This document shows, piece by piece, positions 1-10,880 of a stretch of DNA of 64,000 bases (the first letter of the stretch is position 1; each line of letters begins with the position of its first letter). Source of the stretch: Boswellia sacra (lineage: Eukaryota > Streptophyta > Magnoliopsida > Sapindales > Burseraceae). The DNA is taken from positions 142,048-206,047 of the forward strand of contig SNVD02004611.1 of the NCBI GenBank assembly GCA_013180625.2. Reading direction: 5' to 3'. The notes beneath the pieces were generated by a model. The model made no database searches. It was not told the origin of the DNA and saw nothing but the letters and a program-made list of their open reading frames with translations. The position numbers and the translations under genes were made by a program.

Positions 1-14
1 ATCGATTTTATGCT

Positions 15-1742
15 ATGACAACTTTTAATTCAACTTCATATGTTGAGAGACTTTCTATCACTAGACCTCTATTTTTTAATGGAAGTGATTACTCTTATTG
101 GAAAACTAGAATGAGTATTTTCTTGAAATCTTTTGATTATGATTTATGGTCTATTGTTTTGGAAGGACCTTTGTTCCTACCAAAATTGAAAATGGAGAAA
201 GCATGCTTAAAGAACCTAAAGAGTTTAGTGAAGATGATAAAAAGAAATTGAGTTTGAATGCTAAAGCTACGAATGTTTTGTATTGTGCTCTAGATAGAAA
301 TGAGTTTAATAGAATATCCACTTGTTCTACGGCACAAGAAATATGGCACACACTTGAAGTAACTTATGAAGGAACTAGTCAAGTTAAAGAATCCAAAATT
401 AGTATGCTAGTTCATAGTTATGAGCTTTTTTAGATGAAATCGGATGAATCAATTTCTGAAATGTTTACTAGATTTACGAATATTATTAATAATTTGAAAT
501 CTCTTGGTAAATCTTATTCTAATGTTGAAATGGTGAGAAAAATTCTTAGATGTCTACCAAAATCTTGGGAGCCAAAGATGACGGCAATTCAAGAAGCAAA
601 GGACCTCACCAAACTACCATTAGAAGAACTTATGGGTTCTCTCATGACTCATGAAATCACCTTGAAGGAGAATGAAGAAGATTTCAAGAAAAAGAAAAAT
701 ATCGCTTTCAAATCTTTAACAAAAGAAGATGATGAGTCTGACGATGAAGGAGACGATGAAGATCTTGCATTCATCACAAGAAAGCTAAAAAGGATGATTA
801 GAAGAAACCAAGGATTCAAGAAGAATTCTAGAAAGGAGTGCAAAGGGCAAAGCTCAAAGCAAGATAAGAAAAATGATCAAGTCATTTGCTATGAGTGCAA
901 GAAATCGAGACGTGTAAAGATGGATTGTCCTTACTTCAAGAGTCAAACAAGAAATCCAAAGCAATGAAAGCCACAAATTGGGATGATAGTGAAGCTAGCT
1001 CCACCGAAGAAGAAGATTGCGAAGTGGCAAACATGTGCTTCATGGCTTTAAGTGAAGATGAGGTAAGTATTCTAAACTATGATCCTAAACTTTCATATGA
1101 TGAATTACTTGAAGCATTCCAAAATTTACATGTGCAAGTTGATAAACAAAATTCAAAAATCAATGCTTTCAAAAAGAAGTCAAAAATCATGTTATCTCAA
1201 TTAGAAGAGTTGGTAGAAATAAATGAAGCTTTAGAATATGAAAATGAAATTTTAAAGCAAAAAGATTTTGAAAGTTTGGAAAGTCAAATACATTTATTAA
1301 AAACTGAAAATGACATTTTAAAACAAAAGGATTTTGATAAATTGGAGAAAGAAAATGCTATTTTGAAAAAGGAAAATAATGACTTAAGAAATATTGTTGA
1401 TAGTTTTACAAAAAGCACAAAAAATTTGAATTCTATGTTACAAAACCAAAGGTGTGTTTTTGATAAAAGAGGTTTATGATATAAAACTCATAAAAATCAA
1501 AAGTATTTTAAAAATTATTTTGCTCTTGCATCTTCTAGGAATAATCCTAATCATTCATGTACTTATTGTGGAAGAAAAGGACATAAAGTGCATTCTTGCT
1601 ATATTAAGAGAAATCCTAATTTGAAACAAATATGGGTTCTAAAAAGTACCATAACTAACCCCCAAGGACCCAAGAACTTTTGGGTACCAAAAAGTTACTC
1701 CTTGAATGTTAGTTGTAGAGACAAAGGAGTGGCAAACACAAG
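15..1742 (+). pseudogene. Ty1-copia gag (capsid/nucleocapsid), frameshifted
   Basis: Gag packages the retrotransposon RNA in cytoplasmic virus-like particles. The start is ATG at 15, with the FNGSDYSYWKTRM motif typical of copia gag. The frame shifts near 170, and a TAG at 431-433 interrupts it just before an ATG. A first zinc knuckle near 889-930 reads CYECKKSRRVKMDC, where the expected histidine is arginine, so it is defective. After another shift comes an acidic and then strongly heptad-like Lys/Glu-rich coiled coil (about 1040-1440), which repeats an EILKQKDF-type unit. A TGA follows at 1477. A second, intact CX2CX4HX4C knuckle (CTYCGRKGHKVHSC) lies near 1558-1599. The last part runs to the protease motif in another frame. 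Four open segments cover it. Confidence 0.85.
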
Positions 1743-3114
1743 TGGTACTTAGATAGTGGATGCTCAAGGCATATGACCAGAGATGCCTCCAAGTTCTCAA
1801 GATTAATCATGAAGAAAGGAGGATATGTGACCTTCGGTGATAATGCCAAAGGAAGGGTAATCGGACATGGTGATATTGGTAACCCTTCTTCACCTATTAT
1901 TAAAGATATTTTGCTTGTTCATGGTTTGAAACATGATTTGATTAGCATTAGTCAATTGTGTGATAAGGGATATTTTGTTACTTTTGAGCCTAATAGATGT
2001 GTGATTAAGGATGTTAGTAACAATAAGACATTATTTGTTGGTAATAGATGTGGTAATATTTATACAATTGATATTGATGTTAATGATCATGTAGAAAATT
2101 GTTTCATTGTTAATCATGATGCTTGGTTATGGCATAGAAGGTTAGGTCATGCTAGCATGGACACAATTTCAAAAATTTCTAAAAATGATTTAGTTGATGG
2201 TCTTCCAAAAATAAAATTTGAAAAGGATAAGATTTGTGATGCTTGTCAATTTGGAAAACAAGTGAGAACTTCTTTTAAACAAAAGAAATTTATTTCAACA
2301 AATAAACCTCTACAATTACTTCATTTGGATTTATTTGGACCATCAAGAACTCAAAGCCTTGGTGGAAAGTATTATGTTTTTGTTATTGTGGATGATTATT
2401 CAAGATTCACTTGGGTGTTATTCTTGAAAACTAAAAATGAGGCCATACAAGTTTTTTTAAAATTTGCAAAAAGAGTCCAAAATCAAAAAGGGTATTCTAT
2501 TATGTCCATTAGGAGTGATCATGGTGGTGAAGTAGACAATGTTACATTTGAAAATCTTTGTGATGAAAATGGTTTTGAGTATAATTTTTCCTCACCTAGA
2601 ACTCCACAACAAAATGGTGTTGTTGAGAGGAAAAATAGGACTATCCAAGAAATGGCTAGGACCATGTTACTTGAAAATAATTTGTCAAAATATTTTTGGG
2701 CCGAAGCCGTTAATACCGCATTCTTTATAATCAATAGAGTCCATATTAGAGCTTTAATAAAGAAAACTCCTTATGAACTTTGGAAAGGAAGAAAACCCAG
2801 CATTGGATTTTTTAAAGTTTTTGGATGTAAATGTTTTATTTTAAACACCAAGGATAACCTTCGAAAATTTGATGCAAAAGCCGATATTGAAATTTTTTTG
2901 CTACTCCAACCATAATAAGGCATGTAGAGTTTTTAACAAAAAGACTCTTACTATTGAAGATTCTATGCATATTGAATTTGATGAAACTAATGTTATTTCT
3001 TCAAAGAATTTAGATGATGATATTGTTGAGGTAGAAAGGCAAATCAAGGAATCAAGGCTTGATGAAAAAAGCCAAATGAATTACAACTTCAACAAGAAAA
3101 GCTTGAGGAAGTAA
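1743..3114 (+). pseudogene. Ty1-copia pol: protease and integrase, frameshifted at the end
   Basis: The segment opens with the aspartic protease active site (LDSG near 1749-1760), which cuts the polyprotein. GAG-pre-integrase and integrase follow: an HHCC zinc finger (H and H in the WHRRLGH region near 2130, then CDAC near 2236-2247) and a DDE core. The visible catalytic residues are D in LHLDLFG near 2320, D in IRSDHGG near 2510, and E in VVERKN near 2620. The long open stretch is 1773-2915 (380 codons). Near 2885 the frame shifts at the GKG/GYS region downstream of the core, and the C-terminal tail continues at 2869-3114 in another frame. All catalytic residues are present, but the polyprotein is broken. 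Confidence 0.9.
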
Positions 3115-3200
3115 ATGATTCTTCCCAAGAATTACCAAAGGAATGGAGGTATGCAAAAGCTCACCCTAAAGATCTCATTATTGGTGAACCATCACAAGGT

Positions 3201-3821
3201 ATGAAAACTAGATCTTCTTTTAAGAACTTTTGTAATCATTTTGCTTTTGTCTCTCAATTTGAACCAAAATATTTTAAAGAAGCCGAAAATGACGAAAGTT
3301 GGATTTTGGCTATGCAAGAAGAATTGAATCAATTTGAGAGAAATCAAGTTTGGGAATTAGTCCCTAGACCCAAAAATCATTCTATTATAGGCACTAAATG
3401 GATTTTTAGAAATAAAGTAGATGAAAATGGCACCATTATTAGAAACAAAGCTAGACTTGTTGCTCAAGGATACAATCAAGAAGAAGGTATTGATTATGAG
3501 GAAACCTTTGCACCGGTTGCTAGATTAGAATCAATTAGAATGTTGTGTGCATTTGCATGTTATAAAAATTTTACATTATATCAAATGGATGTCAAAAGTG
3601 CATTTTTAAATGGTTACATTATGGAGGAAGTATATGTAGAGCAACCTCTTGGTTTTCAAAATCATGATTTTCCAAACCATGTTTTCAAACTCAAAAAGGC
3701 ACTTTATGGCTTGAAACAAGCACCAAGAGCATGGTATGATAGATTGAGCAAATTTCTCATTGATAATGGTTTCGAAATGAAAAAAGTTGATACTACTCTT
3801 TTTGTTAAAACAAAAAAATGA
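3201..3821 (+). pseudogene. Ty1-copia reverse transcriptase, N-terminal and palm region
   Basis: RT copies element RNA into DNA. The open stretch carries copia RT landmarks: W-x-x-A-M-x-E-E-L near 3298-3330, GTKWIFRNK near 3390, [11 protein letters not shown] near 3448, [12 protein letters not shown] near 3507, the [10 protein letters not shown] block near 3583-3612, and [16 protein letters not shown] near 3692-3738. The frame is lost near 3815, just before the YVDD motif, which continues in the frame starting at 3787. An upstream linker (about 3120-3200) reads in the same frame. The order of motifs and their spacing match a complete palm domain; only the frameshift disrupts it. Confidence 0.92.
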
Positions 3822-4786
3822 TGATTTATTAATTGTTCAAATCTATGTTGATGATATTATATTTGGTGCTACTAATGTCTCTATGTGTGAGGAATTTTCA
3901 AAGTGCATGCAACAAGAATTTGAAATGAGCTTAATGGGAGAATTAAATTTCTTCCTTGGACTTCAAATCAAGCAATCAATGGATGGGATCTTCATAAATC
4001 AAGCTAAATACACAAGAGATCTTCTCAAGAAGTTTGGCATGGATAATTCAAGGACATATAACACACCTATAGGTACATTAACCAAGCTTGACAAAGATGA
4101 GAAAGGAAAAGATGTTGAGGTAACAAAATATCGAGGTATGATTGGCTCTCTTTTGTATTTAACTGCTAGTAGACCTGATATTATGTTTAGTGTGTGTATG
4201 TGTGCTAGATTTCAATCTTGTCCAAAGGAATCTCACCTTAAGGCTGTCAAAAGGATATTTAGATATCTTCTTGGAACCATAAATCTAGGTCTTTGGTATC
4301 CTAAGTGTGATAATTTTGATCTAATTAGTTATTCCGATGCGGACTTTGCTAGAAGTCTTCTTGATAGAAAGAGCACTAGTGGCTCTTGCCATTTTCTAGG
4401 ACATGCATTAGTCTCATGGTTTAGTAGAAAACAAAATTCTGTTGCCTTATCAACCCCGGAAGCCGAGTATATTGCAGTAGGAAGTTGTTGTGCACAATCT
4501 CTTTGGATGAAACAAATTTTAAAAGATTATGGTGTGGTATTTGATCATATTCCATCAAATGTGACAATACAAGTGCCATCAACATTTCAAAAAATCCCAT
4601 ACAACACTCTAGGACTAAGCATATAGAGATTAGACATCATTTTATTAGAGATCATGTGCAAAAAGGTAATATTTCTTTAGAATTTGTTCCCACCGATAAA
4701 CAATTAGCCGATATATTTACTAAACCCCTTAGTCAAGATAGATTTTGCATAATTAGAAGAGAATTAGGCATGTTGGATATGTCTTA
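3787..4786 (+). pseudogene. Ty1-copia RT end (YVDD) and RNase H
   Basis: This frame carries the RT catalytic YVDD (about 3844-3855), the GELNFFLGLQI block, the SRPDIMFSVCMCARFQ linker and RNase H with YSDADFA near 4330, KSTSG near 4370, LSTPEAEYIA near 4447 and a CCAQSLWMKQ stretch. RNase H removes the RNA strand during replication. A frameshift near 4580 moves the final 65 or so codons (ending in TAA near 4786, with the FVPTDKQLADIFTKPL block) into another frame. The usual terminal residues of copia pol are present, so the 3' coding end is not truncated. Confidence 0.9.
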
Positions 4787-4877
4787 ATTTTGCTTTAATA
4801 TGATAATCTTTGAATGGTAGCATATGTTAAGGGGGAGAATATATTTAGAGGGGAGTAGTTAATTTGATTACATTTTT

Positions 4878-5078
4878 TTGATGATAACAAAAGAGGAAGA
4901 AATAGTTGGATTGCTTATATTCATAACAAGTACCATTTTTTTGTTTATTCTTGATTTTATTTTCATTCTTTATTTTAGATATTATTTGAAAGCAATCAAT
5001 GGTTTGTCATCATCAAAAAGGGGGAGATTGTTAGCCCTAAGGCTACATGATAATTTTGATGATAACAATACACATTGA
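4878..5078 (+). CDS. Small hydrophobic ORF between pol and 3' LTR (doubtful)
   Basis: A 66-codon ORF begins about 90 bases after pol and runs over the polypurine tract into the LTR. Residues about 10-37 are very hydrophobic (Ile/Phe/Leu-rich) and would form one membrane span. SIRE-type copia elements sometimes carry an env-like ORF here, but this one is far too short, and its last third is simply translated LTR. An earlier purine run (GTTAAGGGGGAGAAT near 4826-4840) precedes it. I treat it as a remnant or chance ORF. Confidence 0.2.
   Translation: MMITKEEEIVGLLIFITSTIFLFILDFIFILYFRYYLKAINGLSSSKRGRLLALRLHDNFDDNNTH
5015..5028 (+). promoter_or_regulatory. Polypurine tract of copia element
   Basis: The purine-rich run AAAAAGGGGGAGAT ends directly before the TG that opens the 3' LTR. 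It primes plus-strand synthesis in LTR retrotransposons. Position and composition are as expected. Confidence 0.85.
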
Positions 5079-5289
5079 TTCATTGTGATTTACTAACATG
5101 TTTATTTATGTGCAAGAGTAAAATCATTGAAATAATTGTAAAATCAAGAAGAGGCTTATTAAAATGAAGTGTTGAAGCTAAGGAAAAGACTACATGTTAA
5201 AGGCACCAAAGTTTAAAAACAAGATTTGATTCAAGGAATGTGACACATGAGCAATGTTCAATCAATTTATAACATTTCATATGTTTTAA

Positions 5290-5890
5290 AGAAATTCAAA
5301 TTTCAAGTGTAAGGTTGTCCAAATCATCATGCAAATTGAAAGACACATGGAAGCAGTTGACATGAGCACTGAATACTCTTTTGGATATATGTTGAGCTAG
5401 AAAAATCAAAATGACTTGATTCTTGTGGCATTGGAAAGAGGACTTAATGAGGCACATTTCATATGTTTTGAAGAAATTCAAATTTCAAATGGAAGGCTGA
5501 CATAACTGACATGCAATTTGGTGGACTGACACAGAGAAGAAAAATCAACTCACATGAGCACCGAATGGTTTTTTGGCCATATCTTAAGATAGAGATATCC
5601 AAATGCTTAGATTCTTAATGTTTTGGAAAGCTTATTCAAATTTGCAGATCTTTTGTGTTTTGAAAAAATTCAAATTTCAAATGGAAGGCTGACAGAATTA
5701 TCATTCAATTTGATGGACTGACACAAGAAAGAAAAATCAAGTCACATGAGCACTGAATGGTTTTTTGGCCATATCTTGAGATACAGATATCCAAATGATT
5801 TGATTCTTGATGCGTTGGAAATATTATTCAAATGTGCAGATATTTTATGTTTTGCATATTTTCAAATTTCAAATGAAACATTGACAAAAA
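5290..5890 (+). repeat. Tandem ~180-bp U3 modules in copia LTR
   Basis: Three to four degenerate copies share AAATTCAAATTTCAA, a GACATGAGCACxGAAT core, a GGCCATATCTTxAG core and CTTGATTCTTxATG. The same series is present in both solo LTRs, so the array predates their spread. Reiterated U3 blocks may act as an enhancer; this is inference. Confidence 0.75.
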
Positions 5891-5966
5891 TGACAGAAAA
5901 AATTATAGTTTTTATGGTGGGCAGAAAATTTGGAGATGGTGTCTTAACTTGATTAAGTTCATCTCA

Positions 5967-5985
5967 TTTGCCTATAAAAGAAGCC
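5967..5985 (+). promoter_or_regulatory. Probable TATA region of copia LTR promoter
   Basis: The stretch TTTGCCTATAAAAGAAGCC sits in mid-LTR where the U3/R border is expected. It is conserved in the solo LTRs (near 14212 and 18830, as CCTATAAAAGGAGCC). Conservation in three copies supports a functional TATA box. Confidence 0.6.
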
Positions 5986-6179
5986 ATTCTCCCATGCATT
6001 CAACAAGAGCAAGAGAAGCATCTATCAAGCAAAAAACAAGAGAAATATCAAGTCTAGAGAGCTTTTATATTCTTTATCTACTCTTTGAAGAGAGTTATAC
6101 TTTTGTTGTAAAAATTTTCTTTGTTCTTGTATTGTGGTGAGAGTGAGATCTCCTTGTAAAGGATAAAAGTTATCCTTGA

Positions 6180-6439
6180 GAGAACTCTTGGTGTGGTGTT
6201 ATCAAGAGTTGAAGAAAGTTGCCTTGGTGAGGTTGTTCATCAAGAAGAACTATTGGTGTGGTGTTATCAAGAGTTGAAGGAAGTTGCCTTGGTGAGGTTG
6301 TTCATCAAGAAGAACTCTTGGTGTGGTGTTATCAAGAGTTGAAGGAAGTTGTCTTGATGAGGTTGTTCATCAAGAAGAACTCTTGGTGTGGTGTTATCAA
6401 GAGTTGGAAGAAAAAGTCTTGGTGAGGTTGTTCATCAAG
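6180..6439 (+). repeat. 65-bp minisatellite in copia LTR, 4 copies
   Basis: Four units of 65 bp, each starting AAGAACTCTTGGTGTGGTG and ending GGTTGTTCATCAAG, follow one another without gaps. The solo LTR at 13205 has 2 units (14425-14554) and the one at 17825 has 5 full units and a partial one (19054-19409). The last unit is always the diverged version with GGAAGAAAAAGTCTTG or close to it, so growth and loss happen upstream of it. Confidence 0.9.
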
Positions 6440-6754
6440 CAAGTTGTAAAGATTTCTACAACTTAGTGGAAAGCTTAGCTCGTGGAGCTAGGAGCCTGTG
6501 GACGTAGGCAAGGTTTGCCGAACCACGTAAATTGAGTTTGCACTCTCTCTATCCCTATCTCTTTATATTTACTTGCACTTGTGATTGTTCTTTATTGATA
6601 GTTTCTTGATTGCATTCTATTTTCATCTTCTTCACCTTTATTCTCAAAGAAAGAGTTAAATTATTTTGATCTTTCAAGAAAAGTTTTTTAAATCCGTTTT
6701 TATAAAAGCCCAATTCACCCCCCCCCCTCTTGGGTTGCCATACCTGGGTCAACA

Positions 6755-7606
6755 TAATACAGGTTGAAGAAACCATCCAAATTTCTCTTTGGATAACCAA
6801 AACACCATGAAACATCCTCAACAACCATTTCAACAAGAAAAGAAACTGTTCTTAGAAGAAGCTTCGGTCCTACTATTAACAAACACTACTAGCTTCATAA
6901 AAAGAACTGGTCAATTCATGGCTGAAACCCGAAATAACTTTCAAAACCAATCAGCCCAAATTAGAAGCTTAGAAACTCAAGTTAGTTAGTTAGCCAATAT
7001 GATGGGTGGAAGAACATAAGGTAAATTGCTTAGTACTACTGAAGTGAACCCAAAAGAGCATTGCAAAGCTATTATCTTGAAGAGTGGTAAAGAATTGAAA
7101 GAACCTATGAAAGTTGAGAGACCAAAGGAGAAGGTAGAAGAAGAATTACTTGTTACTCCCATGCCACTATTGAAGACTATTGATGAAGAAGTGCAAACCA
7201 CACCAGTGACTATTCAAGAACCAGTGCCTAAAGCTCCTTTTCCTCAAAGGCTACAAAAGAGTAAGCTTGACAAGCAATTCTCTAAGTTTTTGGAGGTCTT
7301 CAAGAAATTACATACAAATATCCCATTTGCAGAGGTCTTAGAGCAAATTCCAAGTTATGTCAAGTTTATGAAAGAAATACTCTTAAAGAAGAGGAAGCTA
7401 GAGGACTATGAGACAGTTGCATTAACTGAAGAATGCAATGTCATATTGTAAAAGAAGCTACCACCAAAGCTTAAAGATCCAGGGAGTTTCTCTATTCCTT
7501 GCCCTAGTGGTGAATCTTTCTTTACTAATGCATTGTGTGATTTGGGTGCAAGTATAAATCTAATGCCTTTATCTATTTTTAGAAGGCTTGGTCTAGGTAA
7601 GACATG
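6755..7606 (+). pseudogene. Athila gag C-terminus and protease, with stops
   Basis: Gag forms the particle; the protease matures it. The frame at 6789-6989 gives the gag tail with RNNFQNQSAQIRSLETQV. It is followed by a stop and, from 7026 on, by the linker typical of Athila (HCKAIILKSGKEL near 7060; FPQRLQKSKLDKQFSKFL near 7240; LEQIPSYVKFMKEIL near 7340). A TAA at about 7449 breaks the frame, which then reopens through [13 protein letters not shown] to the aspartic protease motif [13 protein letters not shown] near 7533-7571 (DLGA in place of DSGA is normal for Athila). Another stop follows near 7605. Confidence 0.85.
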
Positions 7607-7906
7607 ACCCACTACAGTCTCTTTGCAGTTAGCTGACGGTCTATTAAGCATCCAAAAGGAGTGATTGAAGATGTGCTGGTCAAAGTAGACAAATTCATCT
7701 TCCCATATGATTTCATTATGCTTGATATAGAAAAGGACAAGGATGTGTGCATTATCTTGGTAGACCATTTTTGACAACTGGTTGGGTATTAATTAATGTC
7801 TAAAAGGGTGAATTGAGATTACGCGTACAACAGGAAGAGGTAATATTTAATGCTTTTAATGCTACGAATATCCGGATGACATTAGAAATTGTTTTCAAAT
7901 TGATGA

Positions 7907-9130
7907 GTGAGTCCTATTTTATTAAAACATAAAAATTTACCTTTGAATTCATTAGAAGCTAGGTTGCCATGTTCTAGTTTGCTTGATGAATTTGATGAAT
8001 GTGAAGTAATTGAGTATGTGAATTGGATAGACTCTTTTGGGCAAAACCATAGGAAATATTATGAGCCTTTGGGACAGGGATCTACAAGACCTTTACCCTT
8101 TATTGAAAAACCACCAATTCTAAAGCGAAAGCAGTTACCTAGCCATATATATATGCTTATCTTGGGGAGTCATCTAAACTTCCAGTTATTGTATCTTCTA
8201 AGTTGACTAGTGTAGAAGAAGAAAAGTTGTTAATAGTGTTGAGAGAATATAAAACTACTATAGGTGGTCTGTTTCCGATTTGAGAGGAATTAGCCCTTCC
8301 ATCTGCATGCATAAAATTCTCATGGAGGAGAATTTTAAGTCATCAATTTATGCACAAAGAAGACTAAACCCTACCATGAAAGAGGTAGTGAGAGTTGAAG
8401 TGTTAAAGTGGTCTGGGGTAATCTACCCCATATCAGATAGCTCATGGGTTAGTCTAGTACAAGTAGTTCCTAAAAGGAGAGGGATGACTGTTGTAAAGAA
8501 TGAGAATAACGAGTTAATTCCAACTCACACGGTCACTACATGGCATATTTGCATAGACTATAGAAAGTTGACAAAGCCACTAGGAAAGACCACTTCCTTT
8601 TATCCTTTGTTGACCAAATGCTAGGTAGGTTGGCTAGACATGAGCTCTATTATTTCTTGGATGGTTATTCCAGATACAATCAAATTGCCATAGCACATGA
8701 AGACAAAGAAAAGACCATTTTCACCTGCCCCTATGGCACATTTGCCTTTAAAAGAATGCATTTTGGGTTACGCAATGGTCCAACCACATTTCAAAGGTAC
8801 ATGATGACCAAATGCTAGATAACTTAAAGTTAGTTCTCAAGAGGTGTGAAAAAACTAACTTGGTTCTAAATTGGGAAAAATTTCACTTTATGGTCAAAGA
8901 GGAAGAGTTTTGGGTCATAAGATATCATCCATAGGTATTGAGGTTGCTAGAGCAAAAATAGAGACAATTGAGAAACTACCACCACCAACATCTGTAAAAG
9001 GGATTAGAAGTTTTTTAGGCCATGCAGGTTTCTATAGGAGGTTTATTAAGGATTTTTTGAAGGTTTCCAAACCACTTTCAAATTTACTTGTGCAAAATAG
9101 CCCGTTTGTCTTTGCTGAAGACTGTTTTGT
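7907..9130 (+). pseudogene. Athila reverse transcriptase lacking the catalytic DD segment
   Basis: Three open pieces make this up: the pre-RT linker (7907-8206), RT fingers/palm start (8280-8624; GISPSICMHKILMEE, PTMKEVVRVEVLKW) and palm (8618-8818; YYFLDGYSRYNQI, FKRMHFGLRNGPTTFQRYMM). Directly after TTFQRYMM the sequence jumps to the LVLKRCEKTNLVLNWEK block near 8830. About 30 residues that normally carry the F/Y-x-DD catalytic pair are missing. The thumb side (VLGHKIS, GIRSFLGHAGFYRRFIKDF, 8871-9206) is present. The enzyme cannot be active. Confidence 0.85.
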
Positions 9131-9156
9131 AGGCTTTCGAGACTCTAAAAGCAACG

Positions 9157-9803
9157 TTGGTGACAACCCCTATTGTGGTAGCACCGGATTGGGAGTTGCC
9201 TTTTGAGCTAATTGTGATGCAAGTGACTATGCAATGGGTGCAGTGCTTGGGCAGCAACGGAGCAAGGTGTTCAATGCCATATATTATGCTAGTCGCACCC
9301 TCAATGATGCTCAACTTAATTATGCTACAACTAAAAAAGAGTTGCTTGCCATTGTATTTGCTTTTGATAAGTTTAGGCCATATTTGATTGATAATAAAGT
9401 AATTGTGTACATTGATCATTCTACTATTAAATACCCGATGGCCAAGAAAGCTGCAATGCATAGGCTCATTTGCTGGGTGTTGTTACTACAAGAGTTTTAT
9501 TTAAAGATTAGGGACAAGAAATGCATAGAGAATTTGGTTGCTGATCACCTTTCTCGGTTAGAACTATCAAAAGAACAAGAAGAGTACATTCAACCTATTG
9601 ATGATAATTTTTCGGATGAACAACTCTTTCTTATATCTTTTAACAAAACTCTTCCATGGTTTGTAGATATGTCAATTTTATTGCAGCGAAGATCATTCCA
9701 TTGGATATCTCCTATCAACAGAAAAAAATTCTTTGTTGATGTTAAGCATTATTATTCGGAAGATCCCATTCTCTATAGACATTTTACAGATCAAGTTATA
9801 TAG
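9157..9803 (+). pseudogene. Athila RNase H region
   Basis: The open stretch 9234-9803 begins in the MGAVLGQ block that follows the first catalytic Asp (the DASDYAMG region near 9215 in the neighbouring frame). It continues with [45 protein letters not shown] and [12 protein letters not shown], all RNase H landmarks of Ty3-gypsy. A frame change near 9205-9234 and a stop after 9803 separate it from RT and integrase. The spacing of motifs is normal. Confidence 0.85.
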
Positions 9804-10880
9804 AGATTGTAATAGAGGAAGAGATGAAAGATATTCTAAAGCACTACCATGTACTCGAGTGTGGAGTTCACTTTGGAGGACAATAGACAAAAGCAAAAGT
9901 TCTTCAATCAGGTTTCTTTTGGCCCACTTTATTTAAGGATGCTCAGAAGTTTGTTGCCAATTGTGATAAGTGTCAAAGAACAGACAATAATTCTAGATGA
10001 CATCAAATGCCATTAAAGATTATGCTAGAAGTGGAGTTGTTTGATGTATAGGGCATCGACTTTATGGGACGATTTTTGTCCTCTTACAGCAACAAGTACA
10101 TTCTTTTGACAGTGGATTATGTGTCTAAATAGGTTGAGGTGGTGGCAACACCAACTGATGATGATAATGTAGTGCTTAACTTCTTAAGAAAGCATATTTT
10201 TACAAGGTTTAGTATGCCAAGAGCTATAATAAGTGATGAAGGCACACATTCTTGTAACAAGTAATTCACAGCTCTTTTATCTGAGTATGCTGTGAATCAT
10301 AGGAAAGCTCTTGTCTATCACCAACAAACTAACGAGCAAATAGAGATCTCCAATCATGGGGTAAAGAGAATTTTTGAAAAGATATATGGTCGCAAACTCA
10401 AGGAAAGATTGGGCAAGAACGTTGGATGATACATTATGGGCATATCGAGTCGATCAAGACACCAATTAGAATGTCTCCTTATAGGCTAGTTTTTGGAAAG
10501 ACATGTCACCTATCGATTGATTTAGAGCATAGAGCTTATTGGGCAATAAGGCAGCTAAACATGGACTTACAAAAAGCTGGTGAAAAATGATTTTTGCAAT
10601 TAAATAAGATGGAAGAATTTCGTGTTGAGGCCTATAAGAATGCAAAGATCTACAAAGAGAAGACCAAGGCATGGCATGACAAGTAGATTCTTTGAAAAAC
10701 TTTATCACCTAGTCAACATGTACTTTTATACAACTTTCAATTACAGTTGTTTCGAGGGAAGCTTAAATCACGACGGTCTGGTCCTTTCATAGTAGTTAAG
10801 GTTTTTCCATATGGTAATGTAAAAATCCGATATCCAGGTGGAATTACATTCAAGGTCAATGGACAAAGATTGAAGCCTTA
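9804..10880 (+). pseudogene. Athila integrase, multiple stops
   Basis: Integrase inserts the cDNA into the genome. No long frame survives, but reading across stops shows the zinc-finger end (NCDKCQRT near 9960), the first core Asp (GIDFMGR near 10055), YILLTVDYVSK, the second Asp (IISDEGTH near 10230) and the core Glu (QIEISNHGVKRIFEKIYG near 10340). It also shows the C-terminal part with the plant gypsy LFRGKLKSR block near 10750 and the [10 protein letters not shown] region near 10825. At least eight stops or shifts are visible, several of them Trp or Gln codons turned into TAG, TAA or TGA. Confidence 0.8.

Larger units (their letters stand above)
1..6754 (+). mobile_element. Ty1-copia retrotransposon, SIRE/Maximus-like, 5' end outside window, decayed
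   Basis: Reading left to right on the plus strand there are gag, protease, integrase, RT and RNase H in the copia order, then a polypurine tract and a 1726-bp LTR that starts TG and ends CA. The gag start lies near base 15, so the 5' LTR and primer-binding site are just outside the window. Frameshifts lie near 170, 960, 1740, 2885, 3068, 3815 and 4580, and in-frame stops at about 431 and 1477, so it cannot encode a working polyprotein. Directly after the LTR (6755) the sequence becomes Athila gag, so this copy inserted into the Athila element. The 5-bp duplication cannot be checked because the left flank is missing. The lineage call (SIRE/Maximus) is from the gag opening, the two zinc knuckles and long LTR; this is inference. 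Confidence 0.9.
5029..6754 (+). repeat. 3' LTR of Ty1-copia element (1726 bp)
   Basis: It begins TGTTAGCCCTAAGG and ends CCTGGGTCAACA. The same termini and body recur at 13205-14882 and 17825-19726 as solo LTRs, which fixes the boundaries. The U3 side has degenerate tandem modules of about 180 bp (5290-5890), each opening near AAATTCAAATTTCAA. A TATA-like CCTATAAAAGAAG lies near 5972, a probable promoter. Further in is a 65-bp tandem repeat (6180-6439). Relative to the two solo LTRs, about 67 bp are missing near 5263. The deletion is flanked by CAATT microhomology. Confidence 0.93.
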
